Shown: piece after piece, positions 11,919-24,256 of the stretch
Position numbering within the stretch: the stretch's first letter is position 1
How the letters are laid out: every line of letters begins with the position of its first letter
Source of the DNA: Vicugna pacos
Lineage: Eukaryota > Chordata > Mammalia > Artiodactyla > Camelidae
DNA length: 64,000 bases
Direction: 5' to 3'
NCBI RefSeq assembly: GCF_048564905.1
Contig: NC_133010.1
Span: forward strand, 6,145,566-6,209,565
Notes under the pieces: model-generated
Seen by the model: the letters and a program-made list of their open reading frames with translations, nothing else
Database searches by the model: none
What the model was told of the DNA's origin: nothing
Translations under genes and position numbers: made by a program

Positions 11919-12009
11919 ATATATAAAATAAATCACTGGGAGCAATGATAATTTGGTTTCAAATATATATAAAATAAATCACCTGGGAGCAATGATAATT
12001 TGGTTTCAA
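11919..12009. repeat. Two-copy tandem duplication of about 45 bp
   Basis: Copy one (11919-11962) and copy two (about 11964-12009) both read from 'atatataaaataaatcac' to 'gataatttggtttcaa'. They differ mainly by a one-base insertion (cactggg versus cacctggg) and the number of AT steps at the start. The near identity implies a recent duplication, probably by slippage. Confidence 0.92.
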
Positions 12010-13710
12010 TGATAATTTTGTAATTATTTTTTGTAATAATTTTGTTTCTAAATAACAGAAAATTAAAACTAATATACAGTTGCCTATATTCGGAAGATTC
12101 TCACCCAAAATTATTTAAATAAAAGAGAACAAATAAAGAAACTGACTTTTCCAAACAGAACAAAACAAACAAACAAACAAATAAAACAGAAACAAAACAA
12201 AACCATCTAGTTATGAGAAAGCTACTCTAATAAATAACAATTTACAAAGGTGAAGGAACAAAGTAACTTGGCCTTGAAAATCAAATAATAACAAAACCTT
12301 AATAACCAAGTCAATATTTAAGCATAACATGAAACAGGAAAAAAAACTTTTTAATTAATAAATTCAGCAAATATAAAGCAATATTAATGTGAGTGTAAGA
12401 ATCACAGATGAAGGAGCCAGCCATACATTTTATTATAAATATTCTGGAATGGTAGACTAAGAACTGCTTTAAAGTAAAAAAAAAGAACAAAAACTGGGCT
12501 CTCTTTCCAGCTTGGCCACTAACTAGCCCTTGGCTAGTTATGCACCACATGCTCTTGAGAGACAATTTACTCTGAGAGGCCCTAACCCCCACCCCACCCC
12601 CACCCCCGCTCCATTTGATTCTATATATTGTTTTCAACTGGGAGTGGTGAGTGTTCTGACTGTTGTTCAAAATGCCTTTCAGCCTTGACCTTCTCTAACT
12701 CCGACCATAACCCTGTATAATAGGTCTGATGGGGAATTTATAGATAGTGTAAGTAAAACTCAAAGTTGATCGGATTTATCAAAGACCACCCCCCAGCAGT
12801 GTATTAACAGAAAATAAGTAGTAGTATATCCTATTAAGTAAAACCTAAGGGCTTCGGTTCAAATTTCTCCCTTTAATGGTGCTCATTTGAGAAGCACCTA
12901 AGGGTGAGTGACATTCATCTAGGTATTATGAGATGACGTCAATGACTAAGAAAACATATAAATATAATGTAAAAATGTTTGCTTACAATTTTTGAGAGTT
13001 CTGGGAATGGGGGTTTAAGGATCAGTAGGAAGTCACAGGGGAAGGTTAGGTGTCCTTTGCTGTACGTCATGGATGGAGAAACAAGAATAGACCATGGACT
13101 GGAGGAGTCTAAATGCTCGGGGTCACACCGTGCTTCAGAAACACTGAGCTGTGATGTGCTGTGCTGCAAAGCTGAGCCCCTCCAGCAGCATGGCAAGAGC
13201 GAGCTGACCTAGAATAAAAGCATATGCATATGTGGCCAGGAGGCAGAGTGCATGGCTGTTTGAAAACACCAGATGTTAAGATTATCCCAACCGCTGAATG
13301 CACAGACAAGGAAGGTGTACTGTCCGATCTGGAGCAAGATGCCAGGCACTGAGGGTGGCAGTGAGAAGTTGGTGGCATTCATCATGACTGCAAAGGAGGT
13401 AACTCCTGCTGATACACCAGGGGCAGTGTGTATATCCCGGAGTAACCTTCCTCACGTGGTGTAAGTTTTTGCTGTCGGAATATTCCCAGTAACCCTCAAA
13501 TGAGGGCTCAACATTGTAGAAGCTTAGTGGTATCAACAAATAGTGTCTATGAGACCAACATGAGACGAAATGCATCCTCACAATCCATTCTGAATCATTC
13601 ACCTCTGTTTCCAGTTCTGGATACATACTGCTCATTTCCTTGCTCATTTTTCAACTGCTTTCCTGAGTTGATATTTTCTCATAGAATATGAAGTTATTTC
13701 AATAGAAGTG
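12010..13710. other. Unassigned sequence
   Basis: No gene or repeat family recognised, apart from an AAAC simple tract near 12163-12205 and the C-rich motif at 12586-12607. The opposing open frames of 85-121 codons between 12939 and 13691 match no protein I know. Confidence 0.45.
12586..12607 (-). other. G-quadruplex motif on the minus strand
   Basis: The plus strand reads C5-A-C4-A-C5-A-C5. The minus strand thus has four G-runs of 4-5 bases separated by single-base loops, the arrangement that makes the most stable intramolecular quadruplexes. The plus strand could form an i-motif. Confidence 0.9.
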
Positions 13711-14217
13711 TGTGATGGACTGAATAATGGCCCCCAAACATATCCTCCCAACCAAAGATATCCTAATCTCTCGAACCTGTAAATGTCACTTTACACAGCA
13801 AAAGTTACTTTGAACACATTAGTAAATTAAGGATCTTGAGAAGAGGAGATTATCCTGGATTATCCAGTTGAGCTGTAAATGCAACCACAAGTATTCTAAG
13901 AGGAAGATGGGGATTTGACACTGAAGGAGAAGGCAATGTAACCACAGCCAAACACTATGCTGCTGGCTTTATAAACAGAGAAAGCCTCCAAGAGTCAAGG
14001 AGTGGCAGTAATGCAGCTCGAGAAGCTGAAAAAGGCAAAGAAAACAATTCTCCCCTACAGCCACTGGAAGGAACACAGCTCTATTGACAAGCTGATCTTG
14101 GCCCATTGTAACTAATTTTGGATTACTAATCTCTAACTGTAATAAGAATACACGTGTGCTATTTTAAGTCACAAAGTATATGGTAATTTGTTACAACATC
14201 AATACAAAAGTAATACA
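13711..14217 (+). mobile_element. MLT1-type LTR relic (ERVL-MaLR)
   Basis: Starts 'tgtgatggactgaataatgg' followed by cccccaaa, and ends near 'gttacaacatc' then 'aataca', following the MLT1 LTR from end to end. The flanks AAGTG (13706-13710) and AAGTC (14218-14222) agree in four of five bases, fitting the 5-bp duplication of this class. It is a solo LTR fossil, ancient in eutherians. Confidence 0.8.
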
Positions 14218-15844
14218 AAGTCTAAAGAATTAGGAGATTTGATCTTTTAGGGACCAAAAAATTGCATCTAATATCAGAAAACTAAGCAAATAATGCTTTG
14301 GCTGGTTGACAATCTGTGGGTCCCCCACATCACTCTCACCTTCCATTAGGCTCTGCTGACTTTCTGTCCACGTCAGTCACCTAGTCTGTAATGGCACTTC
14401 CATTCTGAGCATCTACGTTCTACACGTACCTCAAGCACGTGGGTTTCTCTCTCCAACAAGAATACTGCAGGTCTTGGGTCCTCCATCCTTGATGGGCGGA
14501 TATCATGCCTTGATTTTGATTTGTTTCTCTCAGAATGCCTACTGCAGATTGCTACATGTCACAGTGTTCAATTAATATGTGTTGAGTCACACAGTGATTG
14601 ATGGATTAACTGTTCTGAATAAGCATTGAAACTGACTCACCATGACATGGCTCCACTAAATGAATTGGAGCATCCTTTGTAGTGAGCAGTAAGATTTTGT
14701 TTAACCAAGGTTAGGGGCAGAAAAAAATATGGTAATTAGTGCCAAAAAGGAAGACAGGCATACAGAACCATAGAGCCTCCAAATTCAACAATGTGGAATT
14801 AGAACCACTGGGGGAGTGGTCCCCAGTGGGTGGTTTTGAAGAATCAGAGTGAAATGACTGTGACTATTGGTGACAGTGAGCCACTTAGCAAAAGCTCTTC
14901 TAGTCAAACCAGTTATGTTTGGAGTAAATTATGCTTGAATAGCAATCTAAATCAACAGAAGCTTCCAAAAATATTAACTTGAAGAGCATAGCAAACAGTC
15001 TCAGTTTAAGAGAGCAATTTTCTTAGAATCAGGAGATATCACTATGATGAAATGTGACAAAAACCTTATAAAATAAGCACAAGAAGTCATGCCCCTACTC
15101 AATTTCAATCTGTCATGGCTATATGACCATTGCCAGCAGACAAAAATCCAATTTTTAGCTTGATTCCAAGCATATACTTTCCCTTTGTTTGTTCAGTTTA
15201 GTACCTTTGAACTAGCCTTACTTTGGTGAGCCTTCTCTAACATGTAAATTACTTATAATTTTACACAATTATGCAAAAACTTTAGCTAAAAAAAAAAAAC
15301 CTTTAAAGGTTTTAAGAGCTATTTAACCTAAAGGAAAATTTTCAGCCTTGAGGATTTAAGAACTGCTCTCACTGAGGAATCTGTAAAATGTGGATGTTCT
15401 ATTTCAATTGAGGGAAATTTCTTTTCAAAAGGAACCCACGTGGGGAGACATGAGAAAAGACAATCAATAGTCAAGCATTTTCATGTGAGAGCATCCTTTT
15501 TCCGCAAGCGCGGTCCTGCTGCTTTAAGACATTTCCCCCTTATCTGCTGGATGTCAATCCAAGCCTGGAAAAGAAAAGAGAAAAAGCTCAACAATTTATG
15601 ACACTTTTGCTAAATCGATCATTGAGCTCCCCACCCCTCACCTTAATACTGCTTTATTTGTATTGATTTCTAATTAGTCCCTCGCTGACCTTCTACCTTG
15701 TCTGGTATGTGAGTTTCTAGCTCTAGTTGAAGGGCACGTCAAGCTCACAGTCATCCGTTTTGTTTTGTCTCTCCTTCTTCCCTTGTCACAGCATGTGCTT
15801 TCTCCCAGCTCATACAGTGTCTCCTCTGGACAATTCATTTTATA
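14218..15844. other. Unassigned sequence
   Basis: No gene or repeat family recognised. It contains a perfect 18-bp palindrome AAAACCTTTAAAGGTTTT at 15296-15313 directly after an A-run. Confidence 0.45.
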
Positions 15845-17330
15845 TTGTTGGTATCATTTCTTATCTCTTCTTTCATTTTTTATTTCCATTATTTGAGTCC
15901 TCTCTCTTTCCTTCTTGGTAAATCTGGCTAAAGGATTTTCAATTTTGTTTATCTTTTTAAAAAAACAACTCTTGGTTTTATTTATCTTTTCTGTTGTCTT
16001 CCTGATCTCTATTTTATTTATTTCCTCTCTGATCATTATTATTTCCTTCCTTCTGCTGACTTCGGGCTCTCTTTTTTTATTCTTTTTCTAATTCCTTTAG
16101 ATGGTAGGTTAGGTTGCTTGAGATTTTTCTTTTTTTTTCTTGAGGAAGGCTTGTATTGCTATAAACTGCCCTCTTGTAACTGTTTTTATTGCATACAATA
16201 GATTTTGGAAAGTTGTGTACATTTTCATTTGTCTTGAGATATAATGTGATTTCCTCTCTGATTTCATCATTGAGCCATTGGATTTCTTAGTAGTGCATGT
16301 TTGTTCTTTTCATATTTTTCCTTCTGTAATTAATTTCTAGTTGCATACAGTTGTGATTAGAAAATGTGCTTGATGTAATGTCTGTCCTTTTAAATTTATT
16401 GATACCTGTTTTGTGGCTTAGCATGTGCTCTGTTCCAGAGAATGTTCCTTGTGCACTTGAAAAGAATGTGTATTCTGCCGCTGTTGGATGGAATATCCTG
16501 TAGAAATCTATTAAGTCCAACTCATCTATTGTGCCATGTAAGACCAATGTTGCCTTATTGATTTTCTCTCTAAAAGGTTTGTCTATTGATATAAGCGGGG
16601 TGTTAAATTCCCCTACTGTTGTACTACTGTTTCTCCTTGTATGTGCATTAATATTTGCTTTATATATTTAGGTGTTCCTGAATTGGGTTCATATATGTTA
16701 ATGAATGTAATATCCTCTTGTATTGATTCTTTAATCAATATATAATGTGTTCTTTGTCATTTGTTGTAGACTTGTTTTAAAGTCTGTTCTGTCTTATATG
16801 AGTATTGCTACCTCTGCTTTTTTGTTGTTTTTGTTCGCATAAAATATCTTTTTCCCTCTCCTCACTTTCAGTTATTAACCCTGAAGTGAATCTCTTGTAG
16901 GCAGCATATTGAAAGGTCTTGTTTTTCATCCAGTCAGCCGTCTCTATGTCTCTCAATCAAAGCGTTAATACATTGACATTTAAAGTAATTATTGATAGAA
17001 ATGTACTTATTGCCATTTTGTTGCATGTTTTCTGGTTGTTTTTGTAGTTCATCTCCATTCATTGATTCTTCTCTTGTGCTTTGATTATTTTCTTTAGCAG
17101 TATCCTTGTGTTTCCTTCCTTTTAGTTTTTGCATTTTAAGTGGCTGCTCCTCAGTCCTTACCATATATTTGCCTTCCCTAGTGGAATTTAACCTTTCCAT
17201 TGAATTCTTACTTCTTTTCCATCTAGAGACGATCCTTTAACATTTCTTTTATGGTCAGGTTAGTACTGATAAACTCTTTTGGTTTTTGCTTGTCTGAGAA
17301 GTTCTTTAACCCTCCCTCTATTCTAAATGA
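15845..17330 (-). mobile_element. L1 fragment A: ORF2 5' part plus inter-ORF region
   Basis: Read in reverse this is L1. The stretch near 17030-16934 encodes the ORF2 start (NGNKYISINNYFKCQ...ALIERHR, resembling the usual TYISIITLNVNGLN...IKRHR). The stretch 16547-16287 gives DELDLIDFYRIFHPTAAEYTF followed by FSS, the endonuclease domain. The stretch 16036-15854 gives KINKTKSCFFKKINKIENPL and ARF, the linker before the reverse transcriptase. Sequence above 17030 fits the inter-ORF and ORF1-end region. Stops and frameshifts break it throughout, and the reverse-transcriptase half is absent. It is a dead LINE piece. Confidence 0.88.
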
Positions 17331-17334
17331 TTTA

Positions 17335-18245
17335 AAAAAATGAGTTATTCATTTCTGATTGGGTCCTAAGATACTTCTTTATTTCACCTTTAATTATTTT
17401 CTTTGATTCATTAGTTGTTTAAGAGAGGATTAACTTCCACATACTCATGATTTCTCTAGTTTTCTTCCTATGATTTCATACGATTTCATACGCTTGTGAT
17501 TAGAGAAGATACTTGGTATGATTTCAATCTTATTGGAGTTGCTGAGATTTATTTTGTGGCCTAATATATGGTCTATTCTAAAAAATATTTCATGTACACT
17601 TGAGAATAGTGTGTATTCTTGTCTTTTCCGATAAGATTTTCTGTATATCTGTTAGGTTCATTTGGCCTATAGCACTGTTCATATCTGTTTGATCATCTAT
17701 AGTGCTGTTTCCTTATTGATTCTTGGTTTGGTGATCTGTCCATTTTTGAGAGTACACTATCAGGGTCTCCAACTATCACTGTATTGCAGCTTATTTCTCC
17801 TTTTAGTTTTGTCTTATATATTTAGGTGCTCTGGTGTTAGGTACATAAATATTTACAGTTGTTTTATCTTCTTGATGTATTCACACTGTTATTATTATAT
17901 AATGGCCTTATCTGTCTTTTTTAACCAAGTTGAGTTTAAAGTCTATTTTATCTGATAATAATTATAGACAAACTATAGCCATCTCTACTCATTCTCTTTA
18001 GTCACCATTTCCTTGAAATATATCCTTCCATCCCTGCACTGTCAGTGTATATATGTCCTTAAGGCTGAAGTGAGTCTCTTGTAGGCAGCATACCACTAGA
18101 TCTTGCTCTTTAATCCATTCAGCTCTTCTATGTCTTTTTATTGAAAAATTTAATCCATCTACATATAAAGTAATTATTGATAGATAAAAACTTACTGTTG
18201 CCATTATGTTAATTGTTTTCTGGCTATTTTGTATGTCAAGTAGTT
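17335..18245 (-). mobile_element. L1 fragment B: second ORF2 5' part
   Basis: A second, more diverged copy of the same ORF2 region lies in the same orientation beside fragment A. The stretch 18204-17998 encodes FYLSIITLYVDGLNFSIKRH and, further on, CCLQETH, the start of the L1 endonuclease. The following sequence down to 17335 matches reversed L1 ('gtgagtctcttgtaggcagc', 'gtctgttaggttcatttgg', 'gagaagatacttggtatgat'). The shared part differs from fragment A at roughly a quarter or more of positions by eye, so this is a separate, probably older, insertion and not a recent duplication. Confidence 0.85.
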
Positions 18246-18499
18246 ATTCCTGATCTGTAAAGGCTGAGTTTTGGATTTCCAAGTAAAAAAGTCTGTCTTC
18301 CAGTCTGTTATTTTGGTTGGATATCTAAGATGACTTCTTTGAAATTCAATTCTGAGTGGTAATACATTTTACCTAGCGAGATCTGTTTTCTTTTTTTTCT
18401 ATAGCACTATGTCCAGTGGGGATTACAGAAGGAATAAGGTTCCTCACCTTGACTAATGAAGGGACTCAGAGAAGGATTCCTGGAAACCTTCACAAGCAC

Positions 18500-18735
18500 T
18501 GAATCTTATTTTTTTAATTTTTGTTTATTATTTTCACTGTAAATAAGTAAGCCCATGGAAAACAAATTCAAAAGTACAAATGAGAAGAGAGTGAAGGTTG
18601 AGCCTCCCTCCTACTTTTGACTTACAGCCACCCAATTTCCCTCCAAGGACAGAACAAAATTTTTGCATGCCTTTTCAGATACACTCCAAGTATTTAAAAA
18701 CTATATAATTTTTTTCTATCATGAGTAAAAGCACA
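18500..18735 (-). mobile_element. Old L1M-type 3' region, first part
   Basis: Reversed old L1 3' sequence: 'aattcaaaagtacaaatgag', then 'cctccctcctac', 'cagccacccaatttccctcc' and 'catgccttttcagatacact'. This is typical of L1ME-type ends. It is separated from the matching remainder (from about 19245) by the DNA-transposon relic at 18740-19235. Confidence 0.7.
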
Positions 18736-18739
18736 CTGG

Positions 18740-19235
18740 ATACTAGCATTATCCAACAGTAATACACTCCCTCCAGCCAATTTGTAGTCCTAAATTTTCT
18801 AGAAACCATTGCAAAAACAGTAAAAAGAAATTTTAAAAAGTAAAAATAATTTTAATGTATTTATTTAACCCAGCATACTCAAAATATAACTTCAATGTGT
18901 AATAAATTTAAAATATTATTATAGAGATAGTTTACATTTTTATAACCTCTTGTGAGTTCTATACTTGACATATTCTCTAAATGTCAATTCAGAGAATAAA
19001 TTTTCATCTGAAATATTTGCTTTGTATTTATCCTCTTTAAAATGAACAGCTCAAAAAGGAGATTGTCATATCCAAATTATTCCAAACACAAAACTTTTCC
19101 AATAATTGAATTAAGTAACAGACAAATTTTAATTAACTAAAATTAAAAATTAATTTCCATAGTCATACTATCCACATTTTGAGTGTTCTCTAGCCACATG
19201 TGGCTAGTAACTGTATATACAACAACTCAGATCTA
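18740..19235. mobile_element. Non-autonomous DNA transposon relic (hAT-like, family uncertain)
   Basis: The left end 'agcattatccaacagtaata' and right end 'agccacatgtggctagtaac' are worn forms of the ends of a short mammalian DNA transposon. I remember that element as starting 'tgtccaatagaaatataatg' and ending 'gccacatgtggctagtggct'. Between them lie matching body pieces: 'attttctagaaaccattgc', 'attttaatgtatttatttaa' then 'ccca', and 'attttgagtgttctctagcc'. It is about 0.5 kb with no transposase. It sits inside an old L1. Confidence 0.6.
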
Positions 19236-19244
19236 CATTTATTC

Positions 19245-20165
19245 TACATTTTCTTTTTTTCTTTTAATACTGTATCTAAGAAAACTTGTTCATATTAGTA
19301 CATAAAGTAACTTCATTTTTATAAAGACTATGTAAAATTCCCTCATATAAATGTAATATAATATATTTAATAGTCCTTATTAATAAATATTTAGGTTAGT
19401 TTTTACATCTTTGCTGAAATTCTGCCATGCTGCACAAAATATCTTTGTGTACATAGGTCATTTTGCACATTTGAGTAAGTGTATCTTTAAAATAAATTCT
19501 TAGAAGAGGAATTGCTGGATCAAAGGCATTTCTTATTCTTAAATATATTTCTAAATAACCAAGCAAAAACATAAAGTTTGCCTATTATAATCTTCCATAC
19601 CTCATTATCATATCAAACTTTTTATCTTTCCCATCTAGAAAAATGAAAAAATGGCACCATAGTATTTTGTTTCCATTGAACTGTCTGTTCATTGCCTTTG
19701 TCATTCAGTTGAGTAACTGAATCATAGAACTCTGAAAATTTTAGAGAAGCAGCCACTTACATGTTATATGAGTTGCAAATACCTTGAATTTGTTTTTGTC
19801 CTTGTTTTTCTGGAACATATGAATTGTATGTGCATGTGTGTTTCTGCACCTGTTTGTTGTCATACAGGTTTTTCTTTTTTTTTTTTTTAACCTGTCAGGG
19901 TTTTATTTGTTTGTTGGTTTTGTTCCTTTTGTTCCTATATGGATTGTTTGTTTGGCATTATGCTGAGAATGTTCTTCCCCACTCTTAAGATTATTAGAAA
20001 AGTTTCCTCAGCCATTTTTACTTTTATTTCTTCATTTCATTGTTTGCTATTTAAATAATTAATCCACCATGACTTTTTTGGTATAAGATTTAGGGAACCC
20101 TTTTATTTTAATGGCAACTACACCACTTATTAGTTAATCCATCTTTCCCCTATTAATTTCATATG
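19245..20165 (-). mobile_element. Old L1M-type 3' region, second part
   Basis: This continues the old L1 in reverse. It contains 'tttaggttagtttttacatc', 'atctttgtgtacataggtca' then 'ttttgcaca', and 'attcttagaagaggaattgc' then 'tggatcaaagg', all hallmarks of the antisense L1ME/L1M 3' region. Later 'cttttttggtataagattta' and 'ccacttattagttaatccat' continue it. It is highly diverged. Confidence 0.72.
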
Positions 20166-20239
20166 TAAATTTCATTACATGCTAACTTCCTGGAGGTAAT
20201 AAAGCTCTTCAGTGGAGTGGTCTATTCATATACCTAACA

Positions 20240-21050
20240 TGAAGTCTTAAATAAGGAGTGTGCTCAGTTGGAGTTGGGGAAGAAGTGAAGATGTTACTCA
20301 TAACAGAGAAGAGAAATATGCAAAGGCACAGAGGGAGAGGACCAAAAAAAAAAAATGCAGGAAGCTATGTAAGTTCTATGCTGCTAGAACTAAACTAAAC
20401 AAGTATTAGAGAAAAATAAGTTTGTAGGGATGGACTGGCAGCAGGCTATAGGCAGCATTACATGCTGTATTAAGTAAACTCTACTTCATTATGAAAGGCA
20501 TCAACTGAATGACTTCCAGTAGAACAACATAGTCTAATTTATGTTTTAGAAAGATTGTTTTGGTGACAGAGTTGAGATTGGATTTGAAGATCCAGCTCTA
20601 CAGATACATAGCTAATTTGCTGCAGCAGTCCAGGTGAGAGATATAACAGGGTTGGAGAAGAAAACGTGAACTACAAAGATACTTGGGAGGAAAACTCTGT
20701 GGCAAGTGATTATTAGCAAAATTATTAGTTTAAAAAAATAGTTTATTTTGAACTTACTGTGTTTGGGACACCTGTTAAACATACCTACCAAGCAGTCAGA
20801 TCTATAACACTAAAGCATAAAGCGGGGCTCTCTACTAGAGATATTTATTGGAATCCAGCATGTGAATGTTAATTGATACCATGAGGAGACATGAGATCAA
20901 ACATGGAGAGAGTTCAGACAGAGAAGAAGAATGAGCTACAGGCAGAACCTTGAGGGACATAAACATGGGAAAGAAAGGACCATCAAAGAGAAGGAAGGTA
21001 TCACAACTGTACAATGGTCATACACAATAGGAGGAAAGGAAAAAAGAAGT
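20240..21050 (-). mobile_element. L2 LINE relic
   Basis: Reversed L2: 'atatgcaaaggcacagaggg', 'taatttatgttttagaaaga' then 'ttgttttggtgacag', 'ctgcagcagtccaggtgaga' then 'gatataac', and later 'gaaccttgagggacataaac'. The order agrees with the L2 3' end over about 0.8 kb. An A-rich run and small gaps interrupt it. Confidence 0.7.
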
Positions 21051-21203
21051 CTTGGAAAAGTGGAAAGGGATGAACAAAATCAATGTACAGAGATGTTCAA
21101 TAACATGGCAATCTAAAATGCCTCTTGCATTTGGTAGTTAATGTCTCTGATGAGAACCTCACAGAACACATCCAGAGAGGGGATCCATACGTGTGTGCAT
21201 ATG

Positions 21204-21435
21204 TATATACACACACACACACACACATATATACTTATATGTATATATATGATACAGAATGTGTTAAGGAAGGGGCAAGAGGCAAAGTGTTCATTTGGAG
21301 ATTGAGAAGTAAAAGATTGGGGAAGAGAATAGCAGACTTTAGGAAGGTTCACAGAAGTAAGACTGGGGTTTTGCGAATGTATGTATATGCACATGCCTAT
21401 GTATATACATATACACACACAGAGTATCATATATG
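21204..21435. repeat. CA / TATA / TATG simple-repeat cluster
   Basis: A CA run at 21209-21228 is followed by TATA/TATG repeats, and a second TATG/TACA patch lies at 21377-21435 with the arms 'gtatcata' and 'tatgatac'. Overlapping open frames of 103 and 110 codons on both strands (Tyr/His/Ile/Cys-rich) come only from this composition and are rejected as genes. Confidence 0.8.
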
Positions 21436-22244
21436 ATATACACACAATATCATGCTAAAAATCATTAGACTCCAAAACACAAGCTGTGACTATCTCTAAT
21501 CTGAGATTAACATCTTACATTGTTAACATTATGTAATTAACAACATGTAATTAGCATCATGTAATATGTCAGTTTCACATTCTTAGAAAATGGGCAGTGT
21601 TGAGGGCTCAATTTATAAATGAGCAGTTGGTAAACCAAGTTCTGGTACAAATAGTCAGGAGAGAAAATGAGCTCCAGAGCACCTCATGCCATCTCTAGTC
21701 TACTGAGCTGGGACCTCACATCCCAACTGCAGTTTCAGGGACCAACTTTTCACAGCTATTCCTAAGAAACGGTGTCTCTGAACCAGTCCTGAAGTGGAAC
21801 TTAAGGCAATTCAGAGGATTACACAAAAGTTGGGCTTTGAGCACATCACTTAGGACTGCATTTTTGTCTTAATGATGCCCATGATACCAGCACTTTGGTT
21901 GGCTTCTGTCCCCTTAGTAACCCAAGGATAGGCAGGAAAACTGAAATTACCTCTGCTCTCTGGAGGTGAGTGCTACTTTCCAAGTCAGACCTAGTAGCCA
22001 AAGTGTTTACCTGAGTTCCTCAGCTGTTCTGCACACAGGAGGCCGCGTGTCTCATGTTAAGCTTGTTTCACACATTCTCCTCGGAAGGATGCTTATTTCT
22101 AACTCTCAAGTGAAATTAAAAAAAAAAATTCTTAAGAACCCCAACATGTACTGTATACTTTTCAAGGATGGATTTCCATTAAATAAAAGATTGGTTGAAA
22201 AAATGAATAAATTAAAATAATTAAAGTAAAAAATCTCTGTTAAA

Positions 22245-22700
22245 ATGAACAGTATATGGGTCCAAATTTGAGTACCCCATAAACAGGCGATTCAGAAATT
22301 CCAGTGTTAAATGTTTTATTTGGACAGTGAAAGAAATGCTGGTAAGGGAGTGGGGAATTGAGACAGGGGACAGAAGCACAACAAAGGAAGGCAAACAGCA
22401 AAGGGAAAATTTCCAAACCAACTACCACCATAGAGCAACGGAGTTTAAGCCAGCAGGGTAACTCTGAGAGTTAATGTCACATCCACACGTCAAAATTATT
22501 CCATCCAAAGGGCGGAGAGCTGAGGTTTCCCATGGTGAGGAAAGTGTTTAAGTGAAAACACTCAAGTATTGGCAGCTGGAAATTGGCTGGTGTGCACTGA
22601 AGAGGTAACATTAGAGGTTATGGGTGGGGAATTGGTGGGATCTGCCCTCAAAGACTGAATGCTTTTGTGAGGTTAAATGCGTCATCAGTTATCACATATA
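22245..22700 (-). mobile_element. Possible LTR-like segment, family unknown
   Basis: The minus strand carries an AATAAA signal at about 22317-22322 followed by sequence resembling the end of an LTR (plus strand 'ccataaacaggcgattcaga'). Base composition differs from the AT-rich flanks. I find no certain TG...CA ends or target-site duplication, so this is only a suggestion. Confidence 0.3.
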
Positions 22701-22745
22701 GAATTATCAGAATGTTTTCCAAGTCAAGACTTCCTAGAATCGAAA

Positions 22746-22771
22746 CACACACACACACACACACACACACA
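22746..22771. repeat. (CA)13 microsatellite
   Basis: Pure dinucleotide repeat, likely polymorphic. Confidence 0.95.
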
Positions 22772-24256
22772 GCAAAACTCTTTTTTTTTATAAGCTGAGC
22801 ATATTCAGTTGGTTTAGGTGTTAAACTGGTTTTACAACAGCAGGAGGAATCTCATGACATAGATATGTTGTACTGTAGTCAGTAAAGATTTATTTAATTT
22901 TTCTTGAAAGAAGAATTTACTTCAACAACTTCCTTATCATGGTGAAATTTCCTCTTTCTCTGTATTACAACATCATTTATTAATACCTGCTATATGTAGA
23001 ATAATTTGATTGTCAGCTTAGATACAAAAGAACCTGAAAACATAATTGCTGGCTTGTGGAATTCCCATCAAGAAAATTCTTGACAAGCACACCAAAAAAG
23101 GTACAAAACACAAGAAAGATGAAACATAAATAGACGTAAACAAATCAATTAATCAGAACATATTTATTGAGTGCCTTGAGTTGATCAGCGTTTTTCTGAA
23201 TGAATTGAGCTATTGCTCTTTTGGTCACAAAAGGTGTGTCTTTGGGCATTTGTTACCATTTCTTATCATTATAGATCAAATAAAGAAAAGATAGTTTGGT
23301 ACAAACACACACACAAAAATAAAGCTTTCATGTCTAAATGTAATCATTGGACCTCAGAATGCATTTTGCAAACATTACATCAACATTTCTCCAGAAAATC
23401 AGCCCTAAGGTATCTCTTAACGGAACCCAGGGATTGTTTTTAGTTCTCATGACAAAAGATCCAGAGCTGCCAAACTAAACAAACTAACAAAAAACACCCA
23501 GCAAAATCTATGCTATAGATCTGAATGCTTAGTGCGTACTAACTCATAATTACGCAACACGTGCTATGAATGGGCCACTGTCGTTAACATGCTCCTTGTC
23601 CAGACAGAAGTCTAAGAAAATAAAATGTAGAAAAACGGCAAGAATAAAATACAGCCAGTGACCAAATAACAGCCTTCAGCCCTGGGAAATCTACTGGAAT
23701 TATTAATAAGGAGAAAAGCTTAGGAACATTTAGAAATGCATTATTTATTAAGAAACTGTCAGTGGGACTCATAAAAGGCAGGCTGTGAGTGAAAAATATG
23801 CTTGTTTGGGTTGAGTGTATTATTGCAGACAGGCTGAAGATGAGCTGGAAACAAAGAGGGGCATTAATCTGACTCTCAGGGAAGCATTTTTTGCAGCCGC
23901 AACTACGGCAGTGGTTTTTAAGCAAATGAATCACAATATGTGGTGAAAGTGAAAAGGAGTAATTAAAGAACAAAGGTTGTACATTGTCTCAGGAATGGAG
24001 TTGAACTTGGTCATCTCACCTTAGGCCCAGTTGGAGCAGAGTCAGCATATCAGACTGCCTGACCTGCCTCTTGGGAAACAAGAAAATGGACGAGGCAATC
24101 AAACACTCGAGGATTATGGGAAGAACACTTGACTGAGCAGGTGAGAGTCCTTCTCCATCCACACAGATAACTAGATTGTGAACTTGCTGATCAGGACTTG
24201 TCAGGGATGGGAGGGTGGATTTATATCTTCGAAGCCTGTAAGTATTTGCTTATCTC

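Larger units (their letters stand above)
21441..24240. other. Mostly unassigned sequence
   Basis: No gene recognised. A possible reverse-strand LTR-like segment lies at 22245-22700 and a CA repeat at 22746-22771; the rest matches nothing I know. The 129-codon minus-strand open frame at 23584-23973 shows no domain and is hydrophobic/serine-rich. Confidence 0.45.

Noticed and set aside
21113-21445. Opposing 103- and 110-codon frames
   Set aside because: They are produced by CA, TATA and TATG repeats and are low-complexity on both strands.
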